From Bradysia coprophila (Eukaryota > Arthropoda > Insecta > Diptera > Sciaridae), in NCBI RefSeq assembly GCF_014529535.1, contig NW_023503727.1:186001-250000 (forward strand): a DNA stretch of 64,000 nt, read 5' to 3'. A program made the position numbers and the translations under genes. Positions 1 to 12,798 of this stretch are shown here, piece by piece; within the stretch, counting starts at the first letter, position 1, and the number at the start of each line of letters is the position of its first letter. The notes below the pieces were generated by a model. That model worked only from the letters and a program-made list of their open reading frames with translations. It searched no databases and was not told the DNA's origin.

Positions 1-708
1 GGTAATGTAATTTCGAAATGTTCAAGAAGGAAGTTTTTTTTCTGTAAATTATTTGTTAGGAAATTGTAAGACTTAAGTCTTCTTCTCCTATTCTATAATT
101 CTAAGAATAAATATTTTGAAAGAAAAAGTTAAGTTTCCGGCAGATGGGCTTTTGTCACATATTATTTAGACACCCAACAGTCTGACAGAAGTTTATTAAA
201 ATTAAGGGTAGCAACATAGTCAATTTTACTAATACGTCATTACTGTCTCTCTCAAAAGCGGTTAAAACGCAACTAGTACTACACATGTGTACGTCAAATT
301 TGTTATCCTTTGTTTGCAGACTTCAGTTTTTTCATTTCATGATTTTGTATGCGAATGAAAACTAAAAGTGAGAAATTTTTCTTAGGAAAAGCTGTTTATT
401 CATTTTTTTGAGCAAACTGTTTGAAAATGTGTTAAGAATCGATTGCGTGGATTTACTTAATCAGTGCCTTTTTCTCACAAGCATCGAGGCTGAGTTCTTT
501 CGCCGGCTACATTTATGACAAAATTCGTGGAATAACGTGTGCTCCTTAAGTGCTAACTTTCGAACAGAAGAGAAAGATTGATATTTACGAATGACAAAAA
601 ATAGGTTTATAGTGTAACAAAATCATTTACCAAGTCATTTATTAAAAAAAATTCTTGAGACTTCATTATTCAAATACGTTATTATTCAAAACTTGAATTT
701 CTGAATTT
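1..708. other. Gene-free AT-rich stretch
   Basis: I see no conserved coding sequence, RNA gene or organised repeat here, only AT-rich sequence with scattered stops in all frames. Confidence 0.5.
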
Positions 709-1475
709 AGTAGGGGGGCATTTCGTCAAAAAAAGTGATTTGCCTTCCTATGGATTTTATAAAAAATGTTTTGATGGGATTATTTTGAGTATTATTAGTA
801 GTCAAAAAAACACTAATTAGAAAAATTCAAGGTCAACAAGGTTTTTTTTAACAAACAAAATTTCACCCGCCAATATAAAATCAGCGGTACAATATAAACA
901 CTTCATTTCTTCCATTATTTTCAACGGAGATTGTGTATAAAATATAAAATTAATTAAACAACACGACATTTACATGGAATCATCATCGAAAATTAAACTT
1001 TCGCGTACTTTGTTAACGTAGGTACTAGATTCGAAAAAACGATTCTTCTTCTTCTTCTACATATACGTCGGTTCTTTATTCGTATGTACAAATGCACGCA
1101 TGAATGAAGAACCGACGTATAGAAGAAGAAGAAGAATCGTCATTAAGTGCATCTTGTACTTACGTTAATAAAGCTCGCGAACGTTCATATTTCGGATTCC
1201 ACGTAAGTGTCGCGTTATTTAATTCATTTTATATTTTATATACAATCTCTGTTGAAAATCATGGAATGTCGCCGAAGAAACGGATTGTTTATATTGTACC
1301 GCCGATTTTATATTGGCGGTCGAAATTTTGTTTGTTAAAAAAACCTTGTTGATCTGCGACCTAAAAAATTTCTAATTAGTGTTTTTTTGACTACTAATAA
1401 TAATACTCAAAATAATCCCATCAAAACATTTTCGCTAATAATTTAGGATGGCTAGACACCAAATGCCCCTCTACT
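709..1475. mobile_element. Palindromic foldback element (~770 bp)
   Basis: The two halves are inverted copies of each other. The outer ends read AGTAGGGGGGCATTT on the left and AAATGCCCCTCTACT on the right. The arms continue through a shared block near 768-900 (mirrored at 1,270-1,430) to a centre near 1,040-1,140, where a GAAGAAGAAG tract and ACCGACGTAT are mirrored. There is no transposase frame, so this is a non-autonomous foldback or MITE. The target duplication is not clear. Short open frames inside are by-products of the palindrome. Confidence 0.75.
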
Positions 1476-3837
1476 AATTACAAATAGTTCCTAAATTGTC
1501 TCGAAAGTTCGTGCAGTGTTTAGTCTCATTTAACATTATGGAAGTTTTCACGACCACTACATTCAAACTGGCATTCATTCAGCTATAGTGTACATTGTCC
1601 ATCTGAATGGTACTTTGAATCTGTCACAAATCATGTACTGCTCTGCTGTACAAATTCGGGACAAGTACATTTGTTAACGTAGCAGTATATTTGTTAACGT
1701 AACAGAACAGTAGTACATCTTAGCTGTACATAGTACTGTCATTACGTTCAAAATTCAGCAATTACGTACAATATACAGATATGCTGAAAACTAATGTTCA
1801 GCTGTGTAGTAAAAAGAACTGCACGGGTACCATACCCAAATATTTTTTTTATAGGTGTGTATTGTCACACTCGGCCTACGGCCACGATTGACAATCTTCA
1901 CATCTAGTGCCTGAAAAAGCATTTATCACTCGGCTGTGTAAATATAACTATTTCATTTTATTGACGGACGTTTCATCACTAGTGACCCAAAACGTTGTGT
2001 TTATCTATATAGTTTGATCGCATATGTGGAATGAATAGCATGATCAAAACTGTCGGATCTTACAGTTATAAATTCCACCCATGCATACTCCTCAAAAGTT
2101 TCCATTCCATTTTTGAGGAGTGCTCAAACTGCTAAGCCAATTACGACTGCTACAGTTTCAATGAGACTCTTTAGTTACGACTCCTGAAATGCTACGACCC
2201 CTCAAGAGTTACGAATACATTATACTATACCTTTATGTATGTTTATCTCCCATTTACACCAATTTTTAATGGATGTTCGTCGAAATACCTAATATAATGC
2301 CATCAACGTCTATTACACTCTGCCAACATAACATGCAATGACAAATCCTCACTTGTTAAGCCATCGAATGAATTTTGTGCTACAAACTTTTTACAATCCC
2401 ATCATCATCATCTATCATTCACCCACATCATGTGACCTCTGTACAGTACATAAAATTGGAAACTGAAACATTTTCCAATAAACTTTTTCGGAACGTTCGA
2501 CAGACATGGAACAGGTATTTTAACTTTAAGCTGAACAAAGTGGATTTATTCGTACACTGGACGTTGTTGATGGGGTTTTAAAATATTTAAGCTTTTGTCA
2601 GCGATTGGGCTAATGTAGAAAATCTACCATAGCTTCGTCGTTCGTAATTACCGTCTACTGTCCATGCATCAGTATTAGGTCACAATGATGGCTGCAAAAG
2701 CGACAGCTTCAATATATACATCTACTACAATTATCTTGTGCTTTGTTTCGGTCAAGCTGAGCTATAACAAGGAGTGGATGCTATAGTTTAATATACAATG
2801 ATGTGCCGGTCAAAGAACATCCATTACACCTAGCCTCTTAAGTGTTTCTCCATTGTAGTATCGAGCGTATATTGAAATGTATTACATAGGCGACGACGCA
2901 TCCAATACATAAGATTTCAGATTCCATTAAATTTTTCTGTAAAGTTAATGGAAAATGTGAACTTTGACCAGTGTTGGTTATATTCCCGATTTTCTTTTTC
3001 GTTTTATTTTTCAGCAGAGATTTTAACGAATAATACGTGAACACAAGCGTCTCGTGTCTGTCGTTTACGTTAATTGTTATTTAATGGTATTTCGATCCTT
3101 TTTCTTTCTCTTGGTATACGAGAAGTCTTATGCACACCGGGTAATGACGAGTGTTTTCTGGGGGTTCATTGAAACATCATCGATATTATTGAAAGCTGAA
3201 ACTAGCGAAAGTTATGGCTGACATTTATGAATTTGAATAATTGAAGCACTTTCGTCGATGAGAATGCACTTGAAAGAGTGGTTCATAGACGTTATAAAGA
3301 ATACGGTGAAGTGATGTGGAGCTGTCTTTCGCTGGAAAGCTTTCCCTTGTGTGTTGATTCCATTCTGCATCTCGCAATCAATACAGAGGGTCCAACAGTG
3401 TCTACGGTGAGTTGTATGTCTCACAACTCGACTCATAATTTAATTGATGAGGTAAATCTTACTTTTGTATCACCATTTATCGAAATGTAAGAAAACGTGT
3501 ATTGGAAACGAAGGCAAAAATGTCATTTCGCATTTAAACTTAATTTTAAATATTTGACTGGTGACAACAGGGCTGACAAATCTTTACGAAAAATTTCTTG
3601 TCAATTTCAATTATTTTTCAAATTTCATTTGAAATTTATGAAAATGAAAAAACCTTTCATTCCAAAGAGCTTTTAGCCGGAGTAAAATTAAATGGGTAGT
3701 CTCTTTAAATGTTCAGCTAGCTTCAAATGAAGAAATCGTATGGCTAGGTCATCTGATGTCAATGTTAGTGACATCAAAAACAACGATTGAACTTTGACTC
3801 CGAAATCGCTAAACGCACTCAGTACAGATTGTGTGTG
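1476..3837. other. No supported gene
   Basis: This is AT-rich sequence. A plus-strand open stretch at about 3,278-3,410 precedes a GTGAGT donor-like site and has exon-like composition, but I do not recognise its translation and see no partner exon. Nothing else stands out. Confidence 0.4.
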
Positions 3838-4208
3838 AAATCAACTTGAAGAAAATGTTTTTTAGGAAAACTCGGAATTTTGTTTTTGTTACGTTGCCTT
3901 TTTCATATAAACTTCGTAGCCGCTGAACTCAATTTGTGTGTCAACTCAGAGTTGTCTTAACCTGGTTCTTTCAGAACCTTGGTTAAGACAACCACGAAGG
4001 CGGTCGACATCAAATTTTATAAACGCACTCACTATATATATATTTTGAGAAATCAACTTGAAGAAAATATTTTATTGGAAAATTGGAATTTTGTTTTTGT
4101 TAAGTTGCATTTTTCATATTTAAACTTCGCAGCCGTTGACGCAATTTGTGTGTCACCGCCTTCGTGATCAACTCAGAGTTGTCTTAACCTGGTTCTTTCA
4201 GAACGTTG
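3838..4208. mobile_element. hAT-like MITE, family CAAGGTTCTG (two overlapping partial copies)
   Basis: This matches the ~230-bp family also found at 28,845, 45,867, 46,121 and 46,503. A left partial copy ends at about 3,980 with the GTTCTTTCAGAACCTT terminus. A second copy starts there without its outer end and runs to about 4,208. Shared internal words include ACCACGAAGGCGG and CAACTCAGAGTTGTCTTAAC. Confidence 0.7.
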
Positions 4209-5842
4209 GAAGAAAGTTTGACTCCAAAAGTTTCAGTTTAGAAAATATTTAACTTTAAACTTAAAAATGAGAGTCAACTTTCGAGAAAAACTGCAAAATC
4301 TCAAGGAAAATTAGAAAACCGCGGAAAATTTTTCGGGCCAAAATAAACTTTGTAATTTTACCTTTCATTTGAGCTATCATAAGGTATCCTGCGTGCCAAA
4401 ATCACTCGACAAAGGCATATCTGTATTTGAACTTTAAAGAGGTGAGGCGGAGCCGAGAGCCGCCGAAAATTTTGTCTCTTCTTCCTATTTTTACCTATTT
4501 TTTCGATGCCTCCAACAATCTCCAATAACTCGATTTGCTCAACCCGCTCGAGTAAAGTTGTAAACAAACACAATGAAAGTGTAAAACAGGTATGGTCTAA
4601 AATGTGAGTGCGTTTAAGACGAATTCAGCGATCGACCATACCTGTTCTCTACTTCCATGAACAAGCAGTCCACTTAACGGTTCATACATAAAATTAATTA
4701 AACGAATCGATTTCAACATGACGTCCATCTTGCTACTTAAGCCTGTTCAATCAACAAATCAAATTTCTTTCGTAGACTTTGTGTACGTACTTTGAATTAC
4801 CTTATTCCACACAGACCAACGTCTCAATTCGATTACATGTATCCCAATCGAAAAGTTTTCGTTGCATCTTAAGAAACTCTATTTGAAAAATGTTTCTCAA
4901 ATTTGATTAGTCTTAAAAACATTCTGAGTTTACGAATAGCTTTTCAACTATAAAATGTAATTCAATTCGATGGTTTTTCATTTTTTATGTTTCAATAAGA
5001 CCATCGGATAGAATAGACAGGATACGACGTCAACGAGTAAGTCCTCTTATTTCTTTAGAGTATCAGTTGGTGGAGCGGTTTTAGATCCGATTACGTTTAA
5101 TAGTTTTCCTTGCCTGTTTAAATTGTGTTTTGCAGATGACCATTTAACAAAAGATGGAATAAATCAATCCTTTGTATCATATTGAGCCCAAATATATAAT
5201 CTGTTATCGACAACAAGGACAAAACTGTGCAATGAGCACTGGGTAGTGCTGTCTTATATATCAAAATGTTATTTATGTTTGCATGAACGAAGGGCTTCTT
5301 ACAAAGTTTCGCCCTACAACACCCGAAGGACATTTATAGTATGTCCGAGGAAATTTTGATAAAGACAATTCACATAGTGACGAATCATATATCCAATTGA
5401 TGAAGGTAGAAAAACCTAATTTCCTTTTATTATTGGTCAAACTGTGATAGATCGGTATGCTGTGTTGGTAGGCAACTTACTGTGAGTAACAGCACAATTT
5501 ATTCATTTAAATAAATTTATTCTTCCTCTTCATCCAGCCTGAAATTCAATTCTATTTTTTAAATTGGATCAAAGCTGATACATCGAGGACATGATAGTAT
5601 ATTATTGCTATGTATATGAAGAGACAAAAATTTCTTCGAATTAGCGAAGGCACAACACTGCGTCTGCCCACAATTTGGAAGCACTGCGTTGATTGTACAT
5701 ATAGTTCGCATATCGCGAGTGAAGCGAGCATAAAAAATTTCTTTAAAAGATGCGAAAAATCGAGAATTTTTAACTGATTTTTTGATTTGAATTATGAAGC
5801 GTTTTGATAATTAAACGATAAAACATTTCATCAAGGTACCTA
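4209..5842. other. No supported gene
   Basis: No recognisable coding sequence. A short inverted pair (ACAGGTATGGTC near 4,587 and GACCATACCTGT near 4,634) may be a small MITE relic. Confidence 0.4.
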
Positions 5843-5966
5843 CAGTGAACGACATCTCAAATGTCTCACTGTCAAATTTTTCTGAGAATTTTATTGTGTC
5901 ATTGCAAATTCACAATGACATTCTTTGAAAAAAATGACAGTAAGACATTTGAGATGTCGTTCACTG
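5843..5966. mobile_element. Tc1/mariner-type MITE (124 bp)
   Basis: This is a near-complete palindrome flanked by TA on both sides (5,841-5,842 and 5,967-5,968). It starts CAGTGAACGACATCTC and ends with its complement GAGATGTCGTTCACTG. A TA target duplication with CAGT-type ends is characteristic of Tc1/mariner MITEs. It has no coding capacity. Confidence 0.85.
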
Positions 5967-6050
5967 TAACTTTATCCACCGTCAGTTTACGTTTGTTCGC
6001 TGATTTGTTAAAGCCAATAGCCAATCTTTGTATCACACAATGCTAGAATG

Positions 6051-6237
6051 CAGAGAAATGATAAGTTGGTAAACCTGTGGCGAAATAGAAGGAACATGGG
6101 AATGACACTTGGCTCCTATGGGAGAGAATGTGAGAGAATTGCATACAAATTCTATCACATTATCTACCATAGAAGCCAACTGTCATTCACATGTTCCTTC
6201 TATTTCGCCACAGGCGTACCAACTTATCATTTCTCTG
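6051..6237. mobile_element. hAT-type MITE (187 bp) with 8-bp target duplication
   Basis: The terminal inverted repeats CAGAGAAATGATAAGTTGG and its complement end at 6,237. They are flanked by the 8-bp duplication CTAGAATG (6,043-6,050 and 6,238-6,245). The arms stay complementary for about 70 bp. An 8-bp duplication with CAGAG ends fits hAT. The ~100-codon open frame across it is a by-product. Confidence 0.88.
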
Positions 6238-6245
6238 CTAGAATG

Positions 6246-7095
6246 GCGATCCCACTGACTTCATCCTATCTTATACTGATTTTCTTAACAAGTTTCATTA
6301 AGTTTGTAGACTTATGGATCGAATATCTTCACTACAAAAACAATTTCGTTTTTTTGTGACACAAGATTTCATGTCAACCGAAACTTGGTTCATTTGCTTA
6401 TTATCATGTCCGGAGCGATAGCGGAGGACTTGACGCAGTCTAACTTCCAAAAAAAGAACGAAGAAATTTTTTTGAGACGCGGAAACTATATATAGGCGAG
6501 AATTTAAGTTTCTTTCCTTTGGCCTGTATCACCACAAATCCTATTCTATCTTATTCGCGCTTCAAATACGAGCAAAACGAGCTATCACTCGACTATGTAA
6601 AAATTGCCGGAGATACATCGTTTTGAAGTTGGTAATTTTGATAGAAAATGCACCAAATTAACGTTTTCCAAACAATCAAAATCTTTCAACTTACTCTGTA
6701 TGTTTCTATCTATCTGTCTATCTATCGACGGTCGATCTCGGAAACTAGTCAGCCAATCTCCATGAAATTTTGCAGGAACCTCAGGGTGGGCATAAAAATG
6801 GAAATGTGATACGCCATTACCCCAGGAAAAACCAGAATTTTGTTTTATTGGCCTCGAAGTGGTTTCTGAGTGTGGTTTTCGAGGGACGGGAACGCGTTTT
6901 CGGCTGTAGCTTAGCTGTATTGAAACCTACAGAGGCGTGCGACCCATCAAATGAAAGGTATTCGTAACACGATTCGAACAAAAAAATAATTAAAAAATCG
7001 GGGCAGATTCGTTTGAGCTAGAGTGATTAGAGTGACCAAATTTTGAGCTACTCGAGCGTAGGATGAAAGGACTAATATTTTTGTGGGTTATGAGA
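6246..7095. other. No supported gene
   Basis: AT-rich sequence with a short TATC-type tract near 6,705-6,726. I see no recognisable product. Confidence 0.4.
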
Positions 7096-7360
7096 GATAG
7101 AGAATTACTTTCTTCGGCAAAGTCTCAGAACTTTACGAGTAGAACAGAGGGGCATATGTGAAAAATGTCGAAAGATGGAAATGGGTGGGTCAATTATGTT
7201 TTTAGAGGTACTTCTTGAATGGTGACAGATAGAGAGTTACTTTCTTCGGCAAAGTCTCAGAGTTTTACGAGTAGAAAAGAAGGGCATTTGTGAAAAATGT
7301 CGAAAGTTGGAAATGGGTGGGTCAATTGGGGTTTTAGAGATATTTCTTGAATGGTGGCAG
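7096..7360. repeat. 132-bp tandem repeat (~2 copies)
   Basis: The word GATAGAGA(A/G)TTACTTTCTTC starts at 7,096, 7,228 and 7,360, which is exactly 132 bp apart. The rest of the unit is shared, including GTGAAAAATGTCGAAAG and GAAATGGGTGGGTCAAT. The third unit breaks off directly into the 18-bp array that follows. Confidence 0.85.
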
Positions 7361-7370
7361 ATAGAGAATT

Positions 7371-7640
7371 ACTTTCTTCGTCAAATTTTCGATTTTCGTC
7401 AAATTTTCGATTTTCGTCAAATTTTCGATTTTCGTCAAATTTTCGATTTTCGTCAAATTTTCGATTTTCGTCAAATTTTCGAATTTCGTCGAATTTCGTC
7501 AAATTTTCGAATTTCGTCAAATTTTCGAATTTCGTCAAATTTTCGAATTTCGTCAAATTTTCGAATTTTGTCAAATTTCGTCCAATTTTCGAATTTCGTC
7601 CAATTTTCGAATTTCGTCAAATTTTCGAATTTTCGAATCA
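7371..7640. repeat. 18-bp minisatellite, about 15 units
   Basis: Units of the form GATTTTCGTCAAATTTTC run from about 7,371. From about 7,480 they switch to GAATTTCGTCAAATTTTC, with two slippage points. Because 18 is divisible by 3, several frames on both strands stay open and give spurious repetitive proteins of about 100-140 codons. I do not consider these genes. Confidence 0.9.
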
Positions 7641-8379
7641 GGAACAGACCAGCAAGAAAATTTATCTGCCACATGCGACGCAGATTTTTTTGGTAAAATT
7701 TTGGTTGTTTCCAGTCAAATTTTTTTTGGTAAAAATTATTTGGCAGATGATGAGAAAAACTAAGCCAGCTTGTTTGAACTAAAATTGGGTGTAAAATTTA
7801 ATTTTTGCGTAACGAAGCTGAAAGCGTCAACTCTAGCGATATCATTCATTTTAGAAATTGTACTTCAAAGACTGCGTCACACTTTTCTCGAAAAGATTTT
7901 TGTTGGGATAAAGGTATTTCATAAAATCGTCGTTTTTCGTACTAAGTCGTACTAACTCGTACTAAGTAATCAATTCGTGCGCTCCCACATTTTTTTCGGG
8001 TTATCAACTTCATTTCTCTAGAACTTAGTGATTGCAGGGGAGTTCTCAGCTGTCCGTGAAAGGGTTTTAATGTGCGTGATTACTGATTACTCGTTAAAAG
8101 TTAGGTAAAATTTTTTATTTACATTTTTCCAGAGAATGTTTTTACAATTTTCTTTTCTATTTCTTTGAAATAATTGCGACGGCTAATTTACTAATTATCT
8201 CGCTAATTTTTTTTTTATATTAAACTATTGCACTGTTAAATTAATTTACGGTGTAACCTTCATCAAAATTAAAATTAATTTTTTACAATTTATAGCGACA
8301 CAAATGACATGAATTTAGAAAAAAAAAAATTGTAAATCTTAAACAGAGATTTAACAAGAAAAACATCGAAATAGTACAT
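7641..8379. other. No supported gene
   Basis: AT-rich sequence without recognisable coding or repeat structure. Confidence 0.4.
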
Positions 8380-8970
8380 TGAATGACAAGGGGCGAAAGT
8401 AAAAAAATTCAACCGTGTGCGAGAGTTGGAGCCCGCGCCGAAGGCAAGGGCTCTAATCGCACAGGTTGAATTTTTTTACTTTTGCCCCGAGTCGTTCATA
8501 CTATTTTTTTTGATACCAACATTGAAAATTGATACGTATCGCAAACATCGCAACAAAATGTTGAAATAAAAAGGCATTGAGCCAGAAAATGCGGGGGTCC
8601 AGGGGTCGGCAGCCCCCTGGTATATGAAAAATTTAATAATTTAGCCATCACAACAATAACACACACAAAAATTAAGATATAACTAACAAATCATTCAGTA
8701 ACAAAAAGTATCAACTTTGTATGCTAATTTCAATAAGAACACTGGCGCACAGTGTTTTACAATTTTGATCAAAGTATTCTGCATAATATGAGCGGATTTT
8801 GTTGACAACTCGACTCATTTCTCTCATTTTCTGTGACGTCAGTCACTTTCGCTGTTCGTTCAGTTGCGTTCGCTCTTCGTTAAGTACTTTCTCCCCGTGG
8901 GATGCATTTTTTTACTTTCGCCCCTCAAATGCGGGGCGAAAGTATCATTTTTCAATGTTGGTATCAAAAA
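8380..8970. mobile_element. Hairpin-bearing repeat, copy 1 (GGGGCGAAAGTAAA ends)
   Basis: The element core runs from GGGGCGAAAGTAAAAAAAT (8,390) to the complementary ATTTTTTTACTTTCGCCCC (ending 8,923). A ~110-bp hairpin occupies 8,390-8,490. A conserved body follows, including a second hairpin, CCAGGGG...CCCCTGG, near 8,600. The segment 8,495-8,535 is the reverse complement of the sequence just outside the right end (8,941-8,968) joined to that just outside the left end (about 8,371-8,389). Copy 2 at 20,741-21,356 shows the same plan with different flanks. There is no transposase. Confidence 0.7.
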
Positions 8971-11900
8971 AAATTCGTTTTCAGATCTTCGCCGCATACT
9001 TTTTAAACTTTCATTAAAAATGTGTTTGAAAAATTTTGCCCGAAGAGACGATAAGATTTCCTATAACCAATGAGACCTATACCAATTCGTAGATTAGAAA
9101 ACTGGTAGATTTTTTAGGGTGCATCGAAGATAGGGTTGCTATTCCTGAATGTGTGAAGTATTTCTATTAAGCTGCAGTTAAGTATAAGATGAACAGTAAC
9201 TGATGTAATACATCAATAAGATGTATCATATCCTATTGTTATGAAGTTTTCATTTTAAAGGGATTTATTACGTACGCTCGTAGCTTAAGATCATTCAAAG
9301 TACAGTCGGCGACTTAGAATTAAGTGATGCAATCCCATATAATTAAAACATAATTAAAAGCACTTTTGTTTTTATGAATAGATCAGCTGATGCGTCACTT
9401 GTTTCAAAGTAACCGACTGTAAGTCAAAATATTTCGGTTCGTAGATTTTTCACCGTCTACTCACCTAACAAAGTTACCAGCATTGATATTGTTATTTAGC
9501 CGAAAAATATGTTATCTTTAACCACGACAAAAAATAGTCGCCTATTTTTGTGGACCTAATGTCAGTAGTAAGTTTGGCATCAATCTCTTGAAAACTATCC
9601 CCTTCCCAAGGAACGTAAATAACTGATAGAAGGTGGAGGAATCAAACAAAAAATGTCAGTTTTTAAGTTGTGTTGACGAAGAGAATGTTGTGTTTCATTC
9701 ATCTTATTTAAGTTCTTTGCCCCTTCCTATTGTGGATTTTTCAATAAGGGAAATTAAATCACAAACTCAATAATTCTATGCCGTTGATATGTTTGCCGTC
9801 TGTTAATTAGTTAAATAAGTACTTAAATGAGTGACTTGCGACGCTTCAAGATTTCATTTTTATTTTTAGCTTTAATAAAGGAACGGGGACTTTCCAATTA
9901 CAAAATTAAACTCGAAAATTCTGTTGGTTCTTTTCAGCAAAGTGTTTTTAGCTGTTTGATAGAAAATCTTTTACTTCAATAGTTCTAGCTTCTTTTCCGA
10001 ATACCAAATTTGCCAGAGCTTTAGACTTCAGATACTTTATGGAGTTACCTCTGTCTGAAACTTAAAATTTCTGGATTGTTGGATATCATCAAGGCTTCGA
10101 GTCTCCCAGACGAACTTAAAATTTTAGAAGTTAGAGAATGCAAACCGATTTAAACCGAATCGGTTGACCGGTTTTTGGTCATGAAAGACCACGGATTTTA
10201 GTAACTAACGGTTAACCGGTTTTTCAATTTGTTTCTTCTAAAAGGATTTACTTTTGAAGAGCCTCCATACATTTCCATTATTCTTTCAGCTGTTATGTCT
10301 AGTTATCCTGTGATGACTCGACTCTTAATAGTATCATTGCCGTCAGTGAAACTTTTCTGCCTTGGCCATCACTTCGATCCCACAAATAAAACGGAGCTTG
10401 CAAGGAAAAACTAGGCATTTACATACCTGTTAGAGACTGGCGAGAAAGAAACTAAGCGAGCAAATACTGTGACTTTGCTTCTCGGAGACTCACTAGCAAA
10501 AAGTTTTCGTCCTCAGACATCTATGGCTAACTAGCATATAAATCATGGAAGAAGAAATTTCAACACAGAACACTTCCAAGTTTAGTGGTTTAGTGGAAAG
10601 AAAAACAAACATTCTGAGTTCGAGTTCGATACCGATTGAGAAATGTTACCGATTATAGGCCTTCGATACTAATTCTTAAGAGCGGTCCAATTCACGTCTT
10701 TAAAAATAGGAGTACTGCAGCCATTGAAGACAGAGAATTGAAAACTCGCGATTCAAATATACCGGTGCGCTTTGTACCAATACGATGGTTTAATTTTGTC
10801 GTCGTTGACGTTGTTAATAAAAGATGTCTGAAATGGATATTGATATGAAAAAATGTGCTGCCGGCGAAACGAGTCAAAAATCTTGTGATTTCGTATTTTC
10901 ACGACAAAATAAATTTAATCGGAAAAATGACCTGAGAAGAAAATCTATTGAGATGGGGTGGAGATTAAAGATTGCATTTACGATTGCAAATTTTCGGTAC
11001 GTAGCACCTGTAGGTCGAAGCATGTAAATTGACAGGATAAGGTACAAAAGGGCCATATGTAGACAGCTTCATGGAAAGACTCATTTTTGTATAGGAAAAA
11101 AGGTATTTGACCAAGAGTTGAGGGAATCGCAATATATTCATTTGCGAAGTGTTGTTGCTTCAAGCCTATTCATAGAAAGAAGCAAATATAGTTGACAAAA
11201 ATATCACTTTTACGGTGAAGATTGATCCTTTGGCATTAAATTAAATTCAATGTTTTCATTACATCGAGACTTGCAGATGGTTTTCATGGACCGTGATTCG
11301 TGGTATAATTTCATTAACATGTTAATTTCCATAAGCAACTCACGGTCAGGCTTTTGCTAACGCAACTCTCGTTCAGAAACCTTCTTATCTTTTGTTAGAA
11401 TTCTAGGAACAGGTAGGTTTGACCTGACGCGAAACCTGAACTTGAAAACCTGAATTTATCAGGTCAGGTTCAGGTCCAAACTGATCTTGACTTGAACCAG
11501 ACCTGATGACCTGAATTAATTTGAAACGGAGATTCTTTATGCAATCGCAAAATTTGTAAGCATTTAATGGGCTTAGGCTCGGATCGAGGATAGTTAAGAT
11601 CAGACAAAACTAAGCACAATAGCCTTGCAGAAAGTTTGAGTTTTGACCTTCCGTTACACATGCCGGTTATATAACAGGTAACGTCTTTAAAGAGAAATAT
11701 TCAAACAGTTAAACTTCGGGTTCAAACCCGAAACTGATTCGGGTCTGCACCTGTTCACGGATTAAACGTCGAATACGTTCTCCCATGTATTACCAACATG
11801 TGTAATGGAAAGCTAGAGCCTTCCTCTACAAATTATGCTACATTTGGATTCTGGACTGTCTTTCTACAATGTCGAACCTGAATTGTAAAAATCAGTTCAG

Positions 11901-12798
11901 GTCAAGATCAGGTATAGATCAACCTGAAGTAAACAGGTCAACGAGGTTTATCGGCGAAATTGACCAAAAAAAGAATCATAAAACTTCATCTGGCCAAGAC
12001 ATTCTTCAAATCGATTTTTTACCATGAAAGCCATGATGGCTCATTTTTGGCCAAATGGAGAACAAAACAAGAATAGACCGGCTAAAGCCTGGTGAGGTCT
12101 TTTTTCTTTTTCTCAGCAGGATGAATAGTTTCATTAGTCGATATCCAGATGTTGAACAATAAACATCTCCACCAACTTTCACCAATTTAGTAGCCAACTA
12201 CCACATTATCGAATTATAAATAGGCAAGTAGCCTAAAAAATTTCATCAGTCGTTGTGCAACTCTCAAACAGTAAACATCTCTATCAGCATGGTCGTCAAC
12301 TACCAGTTTGGTAGTCAACTACCAAAAATTAAGCTTAAAATAGGCGAGCATGTAGAATAATTTTGTCAGTCGTCGTGTAGTTCTCGAATAGCAAACATCT
12401 CTTCTCCAAAAATTACGCTTGGTAGTTAATTGTAGCCTTGGTAGTTATCTACCAACTACCAAATTTTCGTATTGCAATGTTAACTGTGAGCTATCGGTTA
12501 TCAGATAATTATTATTTGCCTGGTTTTGATTTGCTCATAGTGGCTTTGCAATTCGGAATATCAATCCAGCTGCCAAAACTACCAACTTCCAAAACTACCA
12601 ACTTCCAAAACTACCGACTAACAAAAATTACCAACTACCGACTGAGAGCTACCAACAGACAGAACAGACAAGCCATAATAGTGCATTTTTTCTAGAAGAA
12701 AATAGACCTAAAAATGTAGATCTGGTTGTGTTCTACATTACCGAAAAATTATTGGTAAATTTAACAGTTATTCTGACCACTAAAGCGTATTCCATTAA
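8971..12798. other. Gene-poor stretch with degenerate direct repeats
   Basis: I found no supportable gene. 11,400-11,960 is rich in the word CAGGTCAGGTTCAGG and its variants. 12,170-12,660 is rich in the words TACCAACTTCCAAAAC and GGTAGTCAACTACC, including a 17-bp tandem near 12,575-12,630. A possible Pol III A/B-box pair lies at 10,583-10,634. Confidence 0.45.

Noticed and set aside
7307-7782. Long repetitive open frames (129-143 codons plus, 105 codons minus) of the RQIFDF / FRFSSN type
   Set aside because: They are three frames of the same 18-bp minisatellite; a unit length divisible by 3 keeps all frames open. No signal of coding use.
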